This document shows, piece after piece, positions 7,652-17,331 of a DNA stretch of 45,732 nucleotides; the stretch's first letter is position 1; each line of letters opens with the position of its first letter. Made by a program: the position numbers and the translations under genes. The stretch is from contig JADKCV010000032.1 of the NCBI GenBank assembly GCA_016718655.1, forward strand, positions 1-45,732. Reading direction: 5' to 3'. Source of the stretch: Flavobacteriales bacterium (GTDB lineage: Bacteria; Bacteroidota; Bacteroidia; Flavobacteriales_F; PHOS-HE28). The notes below the pieces were generated by a model. The model was not told the DNA's origin, ran no database searches, and saw only the letters and a list, made by a program, of their open reading frames with translations.

Positions 7652-9570
7652 GCGGGACTACATACGGTGAAGAGCATATCCGATCACTGGATTGGAAGGA
7701 GCACATCCGGTTACGACCAGGGATGTACATCGGTAAGTTGGGCGATGGCAGCAGCTTCGACGATGGCATCTACATCCTCCTGAAAGAGGTCCTTGACAAC
7801 TGCATCGACGAGTTCGTGATGGGTCACGGCCGCAAGGTGGACGTGCACATCGAGGGCTCACGTGTGGAGGTGCGGGACTATGGTCGGGGAGTGCCCCTTG
7901 GGAAGGTGGTCGACGTGGTGAGCAAGATCAATACGGGGGCCAAGTACGACAGCAAGGCGTTCAAGAAGAGCGTGGGCCTCAACGGTGTGGGTACCAAGGC
8001 AGTGAACGCGCTCAGTAGCTACTTCAAGATCGAGAGCGTACGTGAAGGGCAGTTGAAGCGTGCTGAATTCGATACCGGCGTATTGCGCAAGGATGAGAAG
8101 CTCCAAGCCACCACGGAGGCCAATGGTACCCGGGTGGTGTTCGAGCCCGATGAGCAGATCTTCCGGAGCTACCAGTATCGCGAGCAGCACATCGAACGAC
8201 TGCTGTGGAACTACTGCTACCTGAACACAGGCCTCTCCATCCACTACAATGGTCAGAAGTACCAGAGCAAGAACGGACTTCTCGACCTGCTGCAGGTGAA
8301 GATGGACGGTGAGCCGCTCTATCCGATCATCCACTTGCGGGGTGACGATATCGAGGTGGCCATCACCCATGCCAATCACTACGGTGAGGAATACTACAGC
8401 TTCGTGAACGGCCAACACACGACGCAGGGTGGCACGCACCAGGGTGCGTTTCGCGAAGCGGTTGCCAAGACCATCAAGGACTACTTCAAGAAGGATTGGG
8501 AGGCCGGTGATGTGCGCACGGGCATTGTGGCTGCGGTCAGCGTGAAGGTGATCGAGCCCGTGTTCGAGAGCCAGACCAAGACCAAACTCGGTAGCCTCGA
8601 GATCGAGCCCGGTGGCCAGAGCATGCGCAGCTTCGTGGGGGATTTCATCGGTCGCGAACTGGACAACTTCCTGCACAAGCATCCCGACGTGAGCGAGGTC
8701 CTGCAGGCGCGCATCCTACAGAACGAACGCGAGCGCAAGGAATTGAGCGGCATACGCAAGCTCGCCCGTGAGCGCGCCAAGAAGGCCAGTCTGCACAACC
8801 GCAAACTCCGTGATTGCCGTCTGCACTTGAACGACCCCAAGAAGGACGATCGCAAGTGGGACACCACCTTGTTCATCACCGAGGGGGACAGCGCCAGTGG
8901 TAGTATCACCAAAAGCCGCGATGTGAACACCCAAGCGGTGTTCAGCCTCAAGGGGAAGCCGCTCAACTGCTATGGGCTCACCAAGAAAGTGGTGTATGAG
9001 AACGAGGAGTTCAACCTGGTACAGGCAGCGCTGAATATCGAGGACGGCATGGATGGCTTGCGCTACAGCCGCATCGTCATCGCCACCGATGCGGATGTCG
9101 ACGGTATGCACATCCGGCTGCTATTGATGACCTTCTTCCTCCAGTTCTTCCCGGACCTGGTGAAGAACGACCACCTCTATATCCTACAGACCCCATTGTT
9201 CCGGGTCCGCAACAAGAAGGAGACCATCTACTGTTACAGCGATGAGGAACGGCAACGCGCGTTGATGAAATTGGGTAGGACCGCGGAGATCACGCGGTTC
9301 AAGGGTTTGGGTGAGATCAGCCCCGACGAGTTCAAACACTTCATCGGCCCGGACATCCGGTTGGAACCCGTGATGATCACCAAGGATGCACAGGTACAGC
9401 ACCTGTTGGGTTTCTACATGGGCAAGAACACGCCCGAACGCCAGGAGTTCATCATTGGCAACCTGAAGGTGGAGAAGGACCTGGTGGAAGAGGCGGAGTC
9501 CGTCGCACGTGCCAGTGTGGTAAAGAGCATCGCTGAGAAACTGGAGGCCAACGAAGTGGAAGAGGTATGA
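7648..9570 (+). CDS. parE: DNA topoisomerase IV subunit B (ParE)
   Basis: A 640-residue type IIA topoisomerase B subunit, which supplies the ATPase and TOPRIM parts for chromosome decatenation. GHKL ATPase motifs are visible: LKEVLDNCIDE, the glycine motif DYGRGVPLG, and NGVGTKAVNALS. The TOPRIM metal site has E412 in LFITEGDSASGS and the DADVDG acidic triad at D481, D483 and D485. Length and the absence of a large insertion fit the Bacteroidota ParE-like group rather than E. coli GyrB; a gyrase B label cannot be wholly excluded. ATG 7648 is preferred over the TTG at 7618 because family members start close to the HIRSLDWKEHIRLRPGMYIG block. Its stop overlaps the next gene by 4 nt (ATGA), and parC follows two genes later, so the four are probably one operon. 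Confidence 0.95.
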   Translation: MSGTTYGEEHIRSLDWKEHIRLRPGMYIGKLGDGSSFDDGIYILLKEVLDNCIDEFVMGHGRKVDVHIEGSRVEVRDYGRGVPLGKVVDVVSKINTGAKYDSKAFKKSVGLNGVGTKAVNALSSYFKIESVREGQLKRAEFDTGVLRKDEKLQATTEANGTRVVFEPDEQIFRSYQYREQHIERLLWNYCYLNTGLSIHYNGQKYQSKNGLLDLLQVKMDGEPLYPIIHLRGDDIEVAITHANHYGEEYYSFVNGQHTTQGGTHQGAFREAVAKTIKDYFKKDWEAGDVRTGIVAAVSVKVIEPVFESQTKTKLGSLEIEPGGQSMRSFVGDFIGRELDNFLHKHPDVSEVLQARILQNERERKELSGIRKLARERAKKASLHNRKLRDCRLHLNDPKKDDRKWDTTLFITEGDSASGSITKSRDVNTQAVFSLKGKPLNCYGLTKKVVYENEEFNLVQAALNIEDGMDGLRYSRIVIATDADVDGMHIRLLLMTFFLQFFPDLVKNDHLYILQTPLFRVRNKKETIYCYSDEERQRALMKLGRTAEITRFKGLGEISPDEFKHFIGPDIRLEPVMITKDAQVQHLLGFYMGKNTPERQEFIIGNLKVEKDLVEEAESVARASVVKSIAEKLEANEVEEV

Positions 9571-10307
9571 ACGGGTTTCGACACGTCCCTTCCCTCGTTC
9601 CGATCATGCTCCTAGGTACGATCCTGGTGAGCGCTCGATCCGTAGCACAGTCCACCGGCCAGGTCCGGCTATTGATGGAGCCGGCCGGGACCACCAGTTA
9701 TCTATTGGATAACGAACACCGCATGGTACAACGCGAGTTGAACTTGCTGGAGGGACCGCATCGATTCGTGTTCTGGGCGCCTGAACGCAAGATGCTGGAT
9801 ACGACGATCACCGTGGTTCCCGACCGCGTGACCGAGGTACGGATCGTATTGCGGTACGCAGAGGAGTACATCTCCTACAGGGATGACCTCCGCCGTTATG
9901 AGCGCGGTCATGGACTGGTGCGCCACGTGCCAGCTGTGGTAGCTGGCGCAGCTGCCATTTGGGCCGGTGCCAGTCTGATCCGCTGGGGGAAGGCCGATCG
10001 CACCTTGTCGGATGCGGAGGAAGCGTACATCACGCTGGCAGACCCCGGCGATATCGCGGATCTCAAGGGGAAACGGATCCCTGATGCCAAGCAGGACTTC
10101 CGCAATGCGCGCGCCCAGTTCATTGTCGCGTCCGGTGTATTCGCCCTTTCAGCTGGAGCCACCTGGTTCGTTCGTGAACGCGCCAAGGACCGACAGCCGC
10201 CTACCTATGAGGACAAGGAACGTATCCGGTTCGAAGGCCTCACCGGCTGGAACGAAGGACCTGGTCGAGCAGGTTTATTGGCCACCTTTTCCCTTTCGAT
10301 CCGATGA
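9567..10307 (+). CDS. secreted/membrane protein of unknown function between parE and parC
   Basis: A 246-residue protein that I do not recognise at family level. It has an N-terminal signal peptide ending near SARSVAQ. Residues about 30-95 look like a PEGA-type beta module (a VRLLMEPAGTTSYL start, then EGPHRFVFWAPE and DTTITVVPDRVTEVRIVL). Two hydrophobic segments follow: AVVAGAAAIWAGASLI (about 118-133) and FIVASGVFALSAGATWFV (about 189-206). A likely topology is a periplasmic N-terminal module plus two membrane passes. It starts in an ATGA overlap with parE and ends in an ATGA overlap with the next gene, so translation is probably coupled. Why an envelope protein is embedded in a topoisomerase operon is not clear. 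Confidence 0.75.
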   Translation: MNGFRHVPSLVPIMLLGTILVSARSVAQSTGQVRLLMEPAGTTSYLLDNEHRMVQRELNLLEGPHRFVFWAPERKMLDTTITVVPDRVTEVRIVLRYAEEYISYRDDLRRYERGHGLVRHVPAVVAGAAAIWAGASLIRWGKADRTLSDAEEAYITLADPGDIADLKGKRIPDAKQDFRNARAQFIVASGVFALSAGATWFVRERAKDRQPPTYEDKERIRFEGLTGWNEGPGRAGLLATFSLSIR

Positions 10308-10732
10308 ACACATTTTCCAGAACCCTGCTTCCGGCCCTGCTGGTCCTGTTCGCGGGTTGCTACAAGGACGAGGTGGACACCGGTTCGTTGACCAACAACC
10401 CGTTCGATCCGGAGTACGTCGGACCATCGGTCTTCGAGATGCAGGGGACATCGGTACAAGTGACCTTCATACCCGGCATCGGGAATGTGCCCCAGCAGGT
10501 GGTCGAATTCCGGGTAAGGAACGAGCTCTTCCTTTCAGATGTCACGTATTCGGTGCTCTTGAAGGACCTCGGCACCGGCAGTACCGCAGAGCTTCGCCAG
10601 GCCGTTGCTGGTAGTCATGGGTACAGTTATGTACGCGATACGATCATCGAGCAGGTCCCGGCCTGCCTCGAACTGCGATTGTCCAATAATTTCTCTGCTG
10701 CCAAGGCGGAGGTGATCTGTGCGACCTTGTGA
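10304..10732 (+). CDS. small lipoprotein of unknown function in the parE-parC operon
   Basis: A 142-residue protein with a lipoprotein signal, MNTFSRTLLPALLVLFAGC (Cys at residue 19). The mature part is beta-strand rich (VSVFEMQ- and VVEFRVRNELF-like strands, ending in AEVICATL) and holds two further cysteines (about 123 and 139) that could pair. I do not recognise a family. It overlaps the preceding gene by ATGA (10304-10307) and its TGA stop (10730-10732) shares one base with the parC ATG, giving TGATG. It is therefore probably made in step with the topoisomerase subunits, though it acts in the envelope. Confidence 0.75.
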   Translation: MNTFSRTLLPALLVLFAGCYKDEVDTGSLTNNPFDPEYVGPSVFEMQGTSVQVTFIPGIGNVPQQVVEFRVRNELFLSDVTYSVLLKDLGTGSTAELRQAVAGSHGYSYVRDTIIEQVPACLELRLSNNFSAAKAEVICATL

Positions 10733-13503
10733 TGAACGACCAGAACGACGAGAAACTGAACGACGATCGGACGAACGAGGAGGTCCCGAACGAGACTGAC
10801 GGTGCACAGGTGACCGGTGGGGACAAGGGGGTTCCTGGTTCAGGTACAGCTGGCAAGTTCTCGGTAAGTGGGATGTACCGGGATTGGTTCCTGGATTACG
10901 CGAGTTATGTCATACTGGAGCGTGCCGTACCAGCCCTGTATGATGGATTGAAACCGGTGCAGCGGCGCATCCTGCACAGCATGAAGGACCTGGATGACGG
11001 TCGCTACAACAAGGTGGCGAACATCATCGGGCATACCATGCAATACCATCCGCATGGTGATGCAAGCATCGGCGATGCATTGGTGCAACTGGGGCAGAAG
11101 GACCTGTTGATCGACTGTCAGGGTAACTGGGGGAACACACTTACGGGCGATAGTGCGGCGGCACCGCGTTACATCGAAGCACGCCTGAGCAAGTTCGCCC
11201 ACGATGTGGTCTTCAACCCCAAGACCACGGAATGGCAATTGAGCTACGACGGTCGGAACAAGGAACCGGTCTTCCTGCCGGTGAAGTTCCCACTGTTGCT
11301 GGCCCAGGGCGGTGAGGGTATCGCGGTCGGTCTGAGCTGTAAGGTGCTGCCGCACAACTTCAACGAGTTGATCGATGGCAGTATCGCTGTATTGCGCAAA
11401 CGGTCGTTCGATCTGGTCCCCGATTTCCCTACCGGAGGCTTGGCCGATGTGAGCAACTACAACGAGGGGGAACGCGGGGGACGGATCCGCTGTCGCGCAC
11501 GGATACGCAAGGAGGACAACAAGACGCTGGTGATCCACGAGGTGCCCTTCGGCACCAACACCACCTCGCTGATCGAAAGCATCATCAAGGCCAACGACAA
11601 GGGCAAGATCAAGGTCCGTCACATCGAGGACAATACGGCGGAGAACGCGGAGATACTGGTACACCTGGCTGCTGGCGTTTCACCGGACAACACCATCGAT
11701 GCGCTCTATGCGTTCACCGATTGTGAAGTGAGCATCGCCCCCAACGCGGTGGTCATCGAGAACGACAAGCCGCGGTTCGTAGGGGTGAAGGAGTTGCTTC
11801 GGATCAGTACCGAGAACACCCTTCGGCTTCTCGAATTGGAACTCTCCATCAAGAAGGGCGAGTTGGAGGAGCAGTGGCACTTCGCTTCGTTGGAGCGGAT
11901 CTTCATCGAAAAGAAGGTCTACCGTCGCATCGAGGAGGCCGAGACCTGGGAGCAGGTGATCGAGTTCATCGACAAGGGATTGAAGCCCCACGTGAAGGAG
12001 TTGAAACGGGCAGTGACCCACGATGACATCATCCGACTCACGGAGATCCGGATCAAGCGCATCTCGAAGTTCGACAGCTTCAAGGCCGATGAGCACATCA
12101 AGCAACTCGCCGAGGCCATTTCGGACGTGCAGCACAAGCTCGATCACCTCGTTGACCATGCGGTCGACTTCTTCAAGGAATTGAAGAAGAAGTACGGGGC
12201 AGGCCGTGAGCGCAGGACCGAAGTGCGTGCTTTCGATACGATCGTGGCCACCAAGGTCGCGGTGGCCAACAAGAAGCTCTATGTGGACCTTGTCGAAGGG
12301 TTCATGGGCTGGAGCCTGCGCAACAACACGTTCGTGGATGACTGCTCGGAACTTGATGATATCATCATCTTCCGCGATAACGGCACCATGTTGGTCACGA
12401 AAGTGGCCGACAAGAAATTCATTGGAAAGGGCGTGATCCATGTCGGTGTCTTCAAGAAGAACGACGAGCGCACCATTTACCACATGGTGTATCAGGATGG
12501 GCCCAAGGGCGCTTTCTTCATGAAGCGTTTCGCGGTCACCGGCATAACGCGCGACAAGGAATACGATCTGACGAATGGCGCGCCAGGATCGCGCGTGGAG
12601 TATTTCACGGCCAATCCGGATGGAGCTGGCGAAGTGATCCAAGTGATACTCCGTCCGCGCCCGAACCTCCGCAAGACCAAGTTCGACATCGATTTCGCGC
12701 AACTGAGCGTCAAGGGTCGAAGCAGCAAGGGTAACCTGCTGACCCGGTACATGGTCAGCAAGATCACTCAGAAGGAGCGCGGAGGAAGCACACTGGGTGC
12801 CATTCCGATCTGGTTCGATGAGACCGTACGACGGCTCAATGACACCGGACATGGCCGGTACCTCGGGCGATTCAAAGGTGATGACCGTATACTGGCCATC
12901 ATGTCCGACGGGACCTATCAACTATTCCCTTTCGTGCTCAGCACCCACTTCCCCGACAATGCGGTGACCGTGGTGAAATGGAATCCCAAGGAACCGGTCA
13001 GCGTCGTCTATTGGGAAGGGGAGAAGCAGCAGTACCAGGTGAAGCGGTTCCTGGTGGAGCCTGCCAAGGATGCAGTAAGCTTCATCACCGAACATGCCGA
13101 TAGCAAGCTGGCGGTCCACAGTCTGTTGCCCGCACCACGGGTGCGCATGAGTTTCGACAAACGAAGCAATGACCGGCCGGATGAGGAGGTGGACATGGCC
13201 GCGTTCATCACCGTGAAAGGTGTGAAGGCACTCGGGAACAGGCTGACGCCGTACAAAGTGAAGGACCTGTCGCTACTGGATCCCGTGTTCGTACCGATGA
13301 CCCCTGAGTTGGAGGAAACGCAGAACATGCTCATCAGTGAGGACGAGATCGGCAACCTGGAGGCACCGGAAGAAGAAGGTCTGGAGGAATCGCCAGTGAA
13401 GCAGTTCAAAAGGGCCCAGGCCCAGCAGGAAGTTGAACGTTCACCAGAGGATCCATTGATCGGCTATGAGCCGGGCAAGCAGATCACCCTCGGCTTGGAC
13501 TGA
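10732..13503 (+). CDS. parC: DNA topoisomerase IV subunit A (ParC)
   Basis: A 923-residue type IIA topoisomerase A subunit (DNA breakage-reunion). After a ~40-residue acidic, Asp/Asn/Glu-rich leader comes the winged-helix core: YASYVILERAVPALYDGLKP, then MQYHPHGDASIGDALVQL, then AAAPRYIEARLSKFA with the catalytic Tyr147. A long coiled-coil arm spans about residues 350-480, and the C-terminal half (about 500-800) is the beta-pinwheel DNA-wrapping region. The last ~70 residues are acidic. The start was set at the ATG at 10732 rather than the GTG at 10729 because of the TGATG junction with the preceding lipoprotein gene. Its stop codon directly abuts that of the convergent gene (TGA|TCA at 13501-13506), leaving no intergenic space. 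Confidence 0.95.
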   Translation: MNDQNDEKLNDDRTNEEVPNETDGAQVTGGDKGVPGSGTAGKFSVSGMYRDWFLDYASYVILERAVPALYDGLKPVQRRILHSMKDLDDGRYNKVANIIGHTMQYHPHGDASIGDALVQLGQKDLLIDCQGNWGNTLTGDSAAAPRYIEARLSKFAHDVVFNPKTTEWQLSYDGRNKEPVFLPVKFPLLLAQGGEGIAVGLSCKVLPHNFNELIDGSIAVLRKRSFDLVPDFPTGGLADVSNYNEGERGGRIRCRARIRKEDNKTLVIHEVPFGTNTTSLIESIIKANDKGKIKVRHIEDNTAENAEILVHLAAGVSPDNTIDALYAFTDCEVSIAPNAVVIENDKPRFVGVKELLRISTENTLRLLELELSIKKGELEEQWHFASLERIFIEKKVYRRIEEAETWEQVIEFIDKGLKPHVKELKRAVTHDDIIRLTEIRIKRISKFDSFKADEHIKQLAEAISDVQHKLDHLVDHAVDFFKELKKKYGAGRERRTEVRAFDTIVATKVAVANKKLYVDLVEGFMGWSLRNNTFVDDCSELDDIIIFRDNGTMLVTKVADKKFIGKGVIHVGVFKKNDERTIYHMVYQDGPKGAFFMKRFAVTGITRDKEYDLTNGAPGSRVEYFTANPDGAGEVIQVILRPRPNLRKTKFDIDFAQLSVKGRSSKGNLLTRYMVSKITQKERGGSTLGAIPIWFDETVRRLNDTGHGRYLGRFKGDDRILAIMSDGTYQLFPFVLSTHFPDNAVTVVKWNPKEPVSVVYWEGEKQQYQVKRFLVEPAKDAVSFITEHADSKLAVHSLLPAPRVRMSFDKRSNDRPDEEVDMAAFITVKGVKALGNRLTPYKVKDLSLLDPVFVPMTPELEETQNMLISEDEIGNLEAPEEEGLEESPVKQFKRAQAQQEVERSPEDPLIGYEPGKQITLGLD

Positions 13504-16251
13504 TCACTGTTTCACCAAGCGGAGGTGCTCCATTCCGCGTGAGGTGGTGACACGTAATGTGTACAACCCCGCTGGTGCAACACCAAGGTCCATGGCACAC
13601 TGGTCCGCTCCGGGTCGTTGATCGAGGACCTTACGACCGCTCGCGTCCAACACCTCGACACGTAGGATCGGACCTCCTTCAGCGCGCAACACGAACAGGT
13701 CGGTGAACGGATTGGGGGCGACCGAAAGTTGCCTGGAGCCGACCTCGTCCAAGCCGGAGCAGAATTCCACGATGATCACGGCATCGGCCGTGGCAGGGCA
13801 GAACCCGTCCGCTTCCGCGGTAAGGCTGATCGGCCACTCACCAACGCCAAGGGATGCGGGTGAGAAAACGATGGATTGTCCAAGGCCAGCGATGCTGCCG
13901 GACCAGACCCCGGGATGTGAGCCGGTGATCTCGGCCTCCGTGGATTGCACACAAACGGTGATGCTGGGCTCCAGGGACACCTCCAGATCGCTCCATACCG
14001 TGAGGGTGATGGTGTCCGAGATGAGTTCGCAGGCATTGGGACCGGTCCAAGAGTAGGTGACGGGATACGTTCCTGAAGGCACTGTGGCCGGTACGAATTC
14101 CCCATCGATCCAAACGGGCGCGCTCCATTGGCCGCCAGCTGGAGTGGCATTGAGGAATGCAGGTGCGTCGGTCTTGCAGAAAATGAGGTCCTCCACGTTC
14201 CAACCCACGGAGATCGCGTCATGGACCTGTACGATGTAAGAGGCTACCGTGGCGCAACCCGTGGCACTCGTAGCTGTGTAGGTGAGCGAGTTGCTACCGA
14301 CCGCGAGCAAAGCAGGGACCAGTTCATTGTTCACCACGCCGGCCCCGGACCAGACCCCGTCGGGAGGGGTGGCCACCAGTGGGAAGGCGGAGCCTCCTTG
14401 GCAAAAGGTCGTTTCGCTCGGCAGGGTGACCACGGGGTGGTCATCGGTGACCAGGATCAGGAGCGTGTCGCTATTCGCGCATTGTTGTGGTGCGGTAGGG
14501 AACACGTTCATGATCACGGTGTAGTAGCCAGCTCCCAGGGAAGGGTCGAACAAGGATTGGAACGGTGTCTGCGGGGTCACATCCCCGCTCCATTCGGCAC
14601 CTTGGGGTGGGGAGGCCAATGCGGTGATGCTTTGTGGACCGGCATCCACGCAGAACGGTCCGGCAGGCGCGATCTGGGCTGGCAGGGAATTCCAGACCTG
14701 CAAGGGACCCAATAGGGTGGCACATGAGGTGGAAGTGGGGTCGACCATCTCACAGGCCACGATACCGCCTGCGAATTGTGCAGGGTCCAGAATGTTGCCC
14801 GCCTCAAGCCCGAACCAGGTGGTCGTGGACGGTAGTGAGGTCATGACGATCGGCGCATCGGCGGAACACAGAATGGTGGGAACCTCCGGGAATGTGCGAG
14901 GGCCGGTCAGGAGGAGGATGGTATCGCGTTCAGCGACCGGGCACGCAGTGGGTTCATAATAGGTGTGAGCAAGAAGCACGTCGCTATCCGCGCCCAAGTT
15001 GGAGCGGTAGAGGATGTCCTGATCGACCCATGTACCCGACCACCTGCCACCGGCTGGTTCCACGGCCGGAAGTGGCAGCGGTGCACCGAACACACAATGT
15101 GGCTCGATATCAGGCAGGATCAGATCGGTGGTGGCCGGAACGGCATTGCCCGGATACCAGAAAGTCCCTTCCGGCCGGTCCAGGATCAGGTCATCCAACC
15201 CATCACCGTTCAGGTCCACCAATTGGGGACGCTGCCCACGTTGCAGGTCGGGCCGGTCGATGCGGTAGCCGAAGTCGTTCAACACATCCAACCACGACGA
15301 CCAACGCACTGGTAGAAAGGGATTGGCAGGGACATAGACCAATGAGACGCCGTGACAAGCGACCGATCCGAACGCACCGGTACCCGAGGTCCAGATCTCC
15401 TCGAGAACATGCTCTGTGAAGACGTTCCACGAGCCTCCTTCACCCACGGTGTTCTCGGCCCAATGTACCGCACTATTGGAAGCTTCCACAAGGTCGAGGT
15501 CCCCATCATCATCCACGTCCAATGCGCGCGGTGAGGTATACGCATAGGGAGCTCCGGCCAGGAGTATCGCGGGTTGCCATACACTACCATCACCGTTCAC
15601 GTTGCGTAGGATCATCAGGTCGTTGAAGGTGGTGCTCAACACCAGGTCCGTTCCTCCGACCAGGTCCATATCGGCAGCAACGAGCACATGGGTGGCAAGC
15701 CCATCCACAGGATCGGGAAAGAACTGGGCCTGACCGAAACCAGTAGCGCTGTTCACTAGTATACCCACACCGGCACCACCATCCGTGTTCACCAAGTACG
15801 TGATGTCCAACAGGCCATCGCCAGTGACGTCCGCCAACACGACCGCATCGGGTACATCATCCAATGTTGTGATCAGCGATTCCTGATCACCAAGACCACC
15901 GCCCAGGTTCCGCACCCAACTGAACTCATCGCCCTTGACCAACAGGACATCCTGTGGGCCGTCATTGTCCAGGTCACCGACAAGGAATTGCTGGCAGTCG
16001 GACCCAGCTGTGGCGAACAGCACGGGAGTAGAGAATGCGCCGGATCCATCCGTGTTCTCGATCCAGTACAATTCGTCGTCCTGGAACAGGCCCAGCAGGT
16101 CCAGGTCGGTATCACCATCCAGATCCACCGATAGGAGCGCACCATTGTGCGGCACGTCGCTCACCAACTGCGGCTGGGCGAATTGCGCGATGGCACGAGT
16201 GGTAGGTGTTGCGACAAGCAGCACCAGGATCCAGAGTAATGACGAACGCAT
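13504..16251 (-). CDS. secreted FG-GAP/VCBS repeat protein with T9SS type A sorting tail
   Basis: A 915-residue secreted protein starting with the signal MRSSLLWILVLLVATPTTRAIAQ. Residues about 35-370 carry several FG-GAP/VCBS-type repeats with D-x-D/N-x-DG-x-x-D loops (for example DLDGDTDLDLL, DLDNDGPQDVLL, DVTGDGLLDI, DVDDDGDLDL, DLNGDGLDDLI), which in this family form a beta-propeller with bound calcium. The middle (about 375-820) is Ig-like and rich in 'WSG' strands and cysteines. The C-terminal ~75 residues are a type A sorting domain: VAPNPFTDLFVL, then VEVLDASGRKVL, then APAGLYTLRVT. The protein should be exported by the type IX system and attached to, or released from, the cell surface. 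It converges on parC with abutting stop codons. Confidence 0.92.
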   Translation of the reverse strand: MRSSLLWILVLLVATPTTRAIAQFAQPQLVSDVPHNGALLSVDLDGDTDLDLLGLFQDDELYWIENTDGSGAFSTPVLFATAGSDCQQFLVGDLDNDGPQDVLLVKGDEFSWVRNLGGGLGDQESLITTLDDVPDAVVLADVTGDGLLDITYLVNTDGGAGVGILVNSATGFGQAQFFPDPVDGLATHVLVAADMDLVGGTDLVLSTTFNDLMILRNVNGDGSVWQPAILLAGAPYAYTSPRALDVDDDGDLDLVEASNSAVHWAENTVGEGGSWNVFTEHVLEEIWTSGTGAFGSVACHGVSLVYVPANPFLPVRWSSWLDVLNDFGYRIDRPDLQRGQRPQLVDLNGDGLDDLILDRPEGTFWYPGNAVPATTDLILPDIEPHCVFGAPLPLPAVEPAGGRWSGTWVDQDILYRSNLGADSDVLLAHTYYEPTACPVAERDTILLLTGPRTFPEVPTILCSADAPIVMTSLPSTTTWFGLEAGNILDPAQFAGGIVACEMVDPTSTSCATLLGPLQVWNSLPAQIAPAGPFCVDAGPQSITALASPPQGAEWSGDVTPQTPFQSLFDPSLGAGYYTVIMNVFPTAPQQCANSDTLLILVTDDHPVVTLPSETTFCQGGSAFPLVATPPDGVWSGAGVVNNELVPALLAVGSNSLTYTATSATGCATVASYIVQVHDAISVGWNVEDLIFCKTDAPAFLNATPAGGQWSAPVWIDGEFVPATVPSGTYPVTYSWTGPNACELISDTITLTVWSDLEVSLEPSITVCVQSTEAEITGSHPGVWSGSIAGLGQSIVFSPASLGVGEWPISLTAEADGFCPATADAVIIVEFCSGLDEVGSRQLSVAPNPFTDLFVLRAEGGPILRVEVLDASGRKVLDQRPGADQCAMDLGVAPAGLYTLRVTTSRGMEHLRLVKQ

Positions 16252-16388
16252 GGTCCCAGGCCCACCGGGAAAAGGATCCGGAGGGTACAGTAACCAAAAG
16301 TAGGGCTTTTGATCAGCCCAAGGTGGGATCCCCGTCTGGTCCTGAGTCCAGATGCCTGAAGTTCAGGAGATTGTGAAGGCGGTAAGCA

Positions 16389-17180
16389 TTAAGAGCAAAG
16401 CACCGGAATACCAGCGTCATTGGTCAATAGACGCTCCTTCTCCGCATCGGCGATATAACGATGGTCGTTGCTGGCATGGGACATCATGGCGATGCAACCA
16501 GCGCCGATCCGCTCGGCATAGCGGATGGTGGGCTCGGCGAACCCGATACTGAAGTGCGTTGACGGCTCCATGACCTGTACACAACGGACATGTTCTTCGT
16601 GCAAGCGCTCCATCATGCGCTTCCGGTTGGCGATCAATTGTTCGGAAGGCTCCTCGTTCGGTCGAACCAACTGGTAGATGTGCACCTCGGATGCGTGGAT
16701 CCGTGCAAGCATGGAAACGGCCTCCAATAGTCGGTCGATATCGGCATGACCTGCCACCGGCATCACGATGTGATCGAAAGCGTTCTCAGTGGGAGTGGTT
16801 TCCTGGACGACCAGGGTAGGTTGCGAAATGCGTCGCACCAATTTCAGGATATCCGCCCCGAACAGGGTCTGACGGATCCCCCGAGGTCCGTGGGTGCCCA
16901 TGACGACCAGCGCATGTCCACGTTCACTTTCCTCGGCAATGCGTGTCATGAAATGTCCTTCCAGCAGGAGCTTACGAACACGCTCGGTGCCGTTCATGCG
17001 CTGGACCTGGTCATCCAAGCGACCGAGGTGGTTCAACCCATCCGGACCGTTGGCATCGCCTTCCTCAACGACATGCAAGAGGGTCACTTGCGACGAGGAA
17101 CGGTCCGCGATCTGAAGGGCGAAATGCAGTGCGATATCGGCAGCGGGCGTGAGGTCGGTGGCACAGAGGATATCCTTCAT
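16389..17180 (-). CDS. tandem UspA-domain universal stress protein
   Basis: A 263-residue cytosolic protein. The start was moved to the ATG at 17180 (MKDILCATDLTPAADIALHFAL) because the frame upstream of it is not Usp-like. Residues 1-145 are a UspA domain with the usual nucleotide-site region VVMGTHGPRGIRQTLFGAD then PTLVV. Residues about 150-263 form a second, more diverged Usp domain (DHIVMPVAGHADIDRLLEA to LTNDAGIPVLCS) in which the glycine-rich ATP loop is not conserved (CIAMMSHASNDHRY). Tandem Usp proteins are common in Bacteroidota and are linked to stress survival; the exact role is unknown. It is a single gene, divergent from the LVIVD-repeat protein at 17332. Confidence 0.9.
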   Translation of the reverse strand: MKDILCATDLTPAADIALHFALQIADRSSSQVTLLHVVEEGDANGPDGLNHLGRLDDQVQRMNGTERVRKLLLEGHFMTRIAEESERGHALVVMGTHGPRGIRQTLFGADILKLVRRISQPTLVVQETTPTENAFDHIVMPVAGHADIDRLLEAVSMLARIHASEVHIYQLVRPNEEPSEQLIANRKRMMERLHEEHVRCVQVMEPSTHFSIGFAEPTIRYAERIGAGCIAMMSHASNDHRYIADAEKERLLTNDAGIPVLCS

Positions 17181-17319
17181 GAGCGGCGGGATGAGGGGCC
17201 AAGATAGGGGCATGGCCGGTAACCAACGGACGACCATTCCTTGGTGTTCCTGCCCCGAGATCCAAAGAAAGGGTCCTACTTGATCGGGCATGGGTGCGGC
17301 CTTCCATGACAGGAAGCGC

Positions 17320-17326
17320 TACTTTG
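17320..17326 (+). promoter_or_regulatory. putative -7 box very close to a start codon
   Basis: TACTTTG, one base shorter than TAnnTTTG, ends 5 nt before the ATG at 17332. If functional, the transcript would be nearly leaderless. Confidence 0.3.
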
Positions 17327-17331
17327 CGGCC

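Noticed and set aside
11680..12921. 413-codon open frame on the minus strand
   Set aside because: It is antisense to the parC catalytic and arm regions and has no domain of its own; long antisense frames arise from GC-rich codon use.
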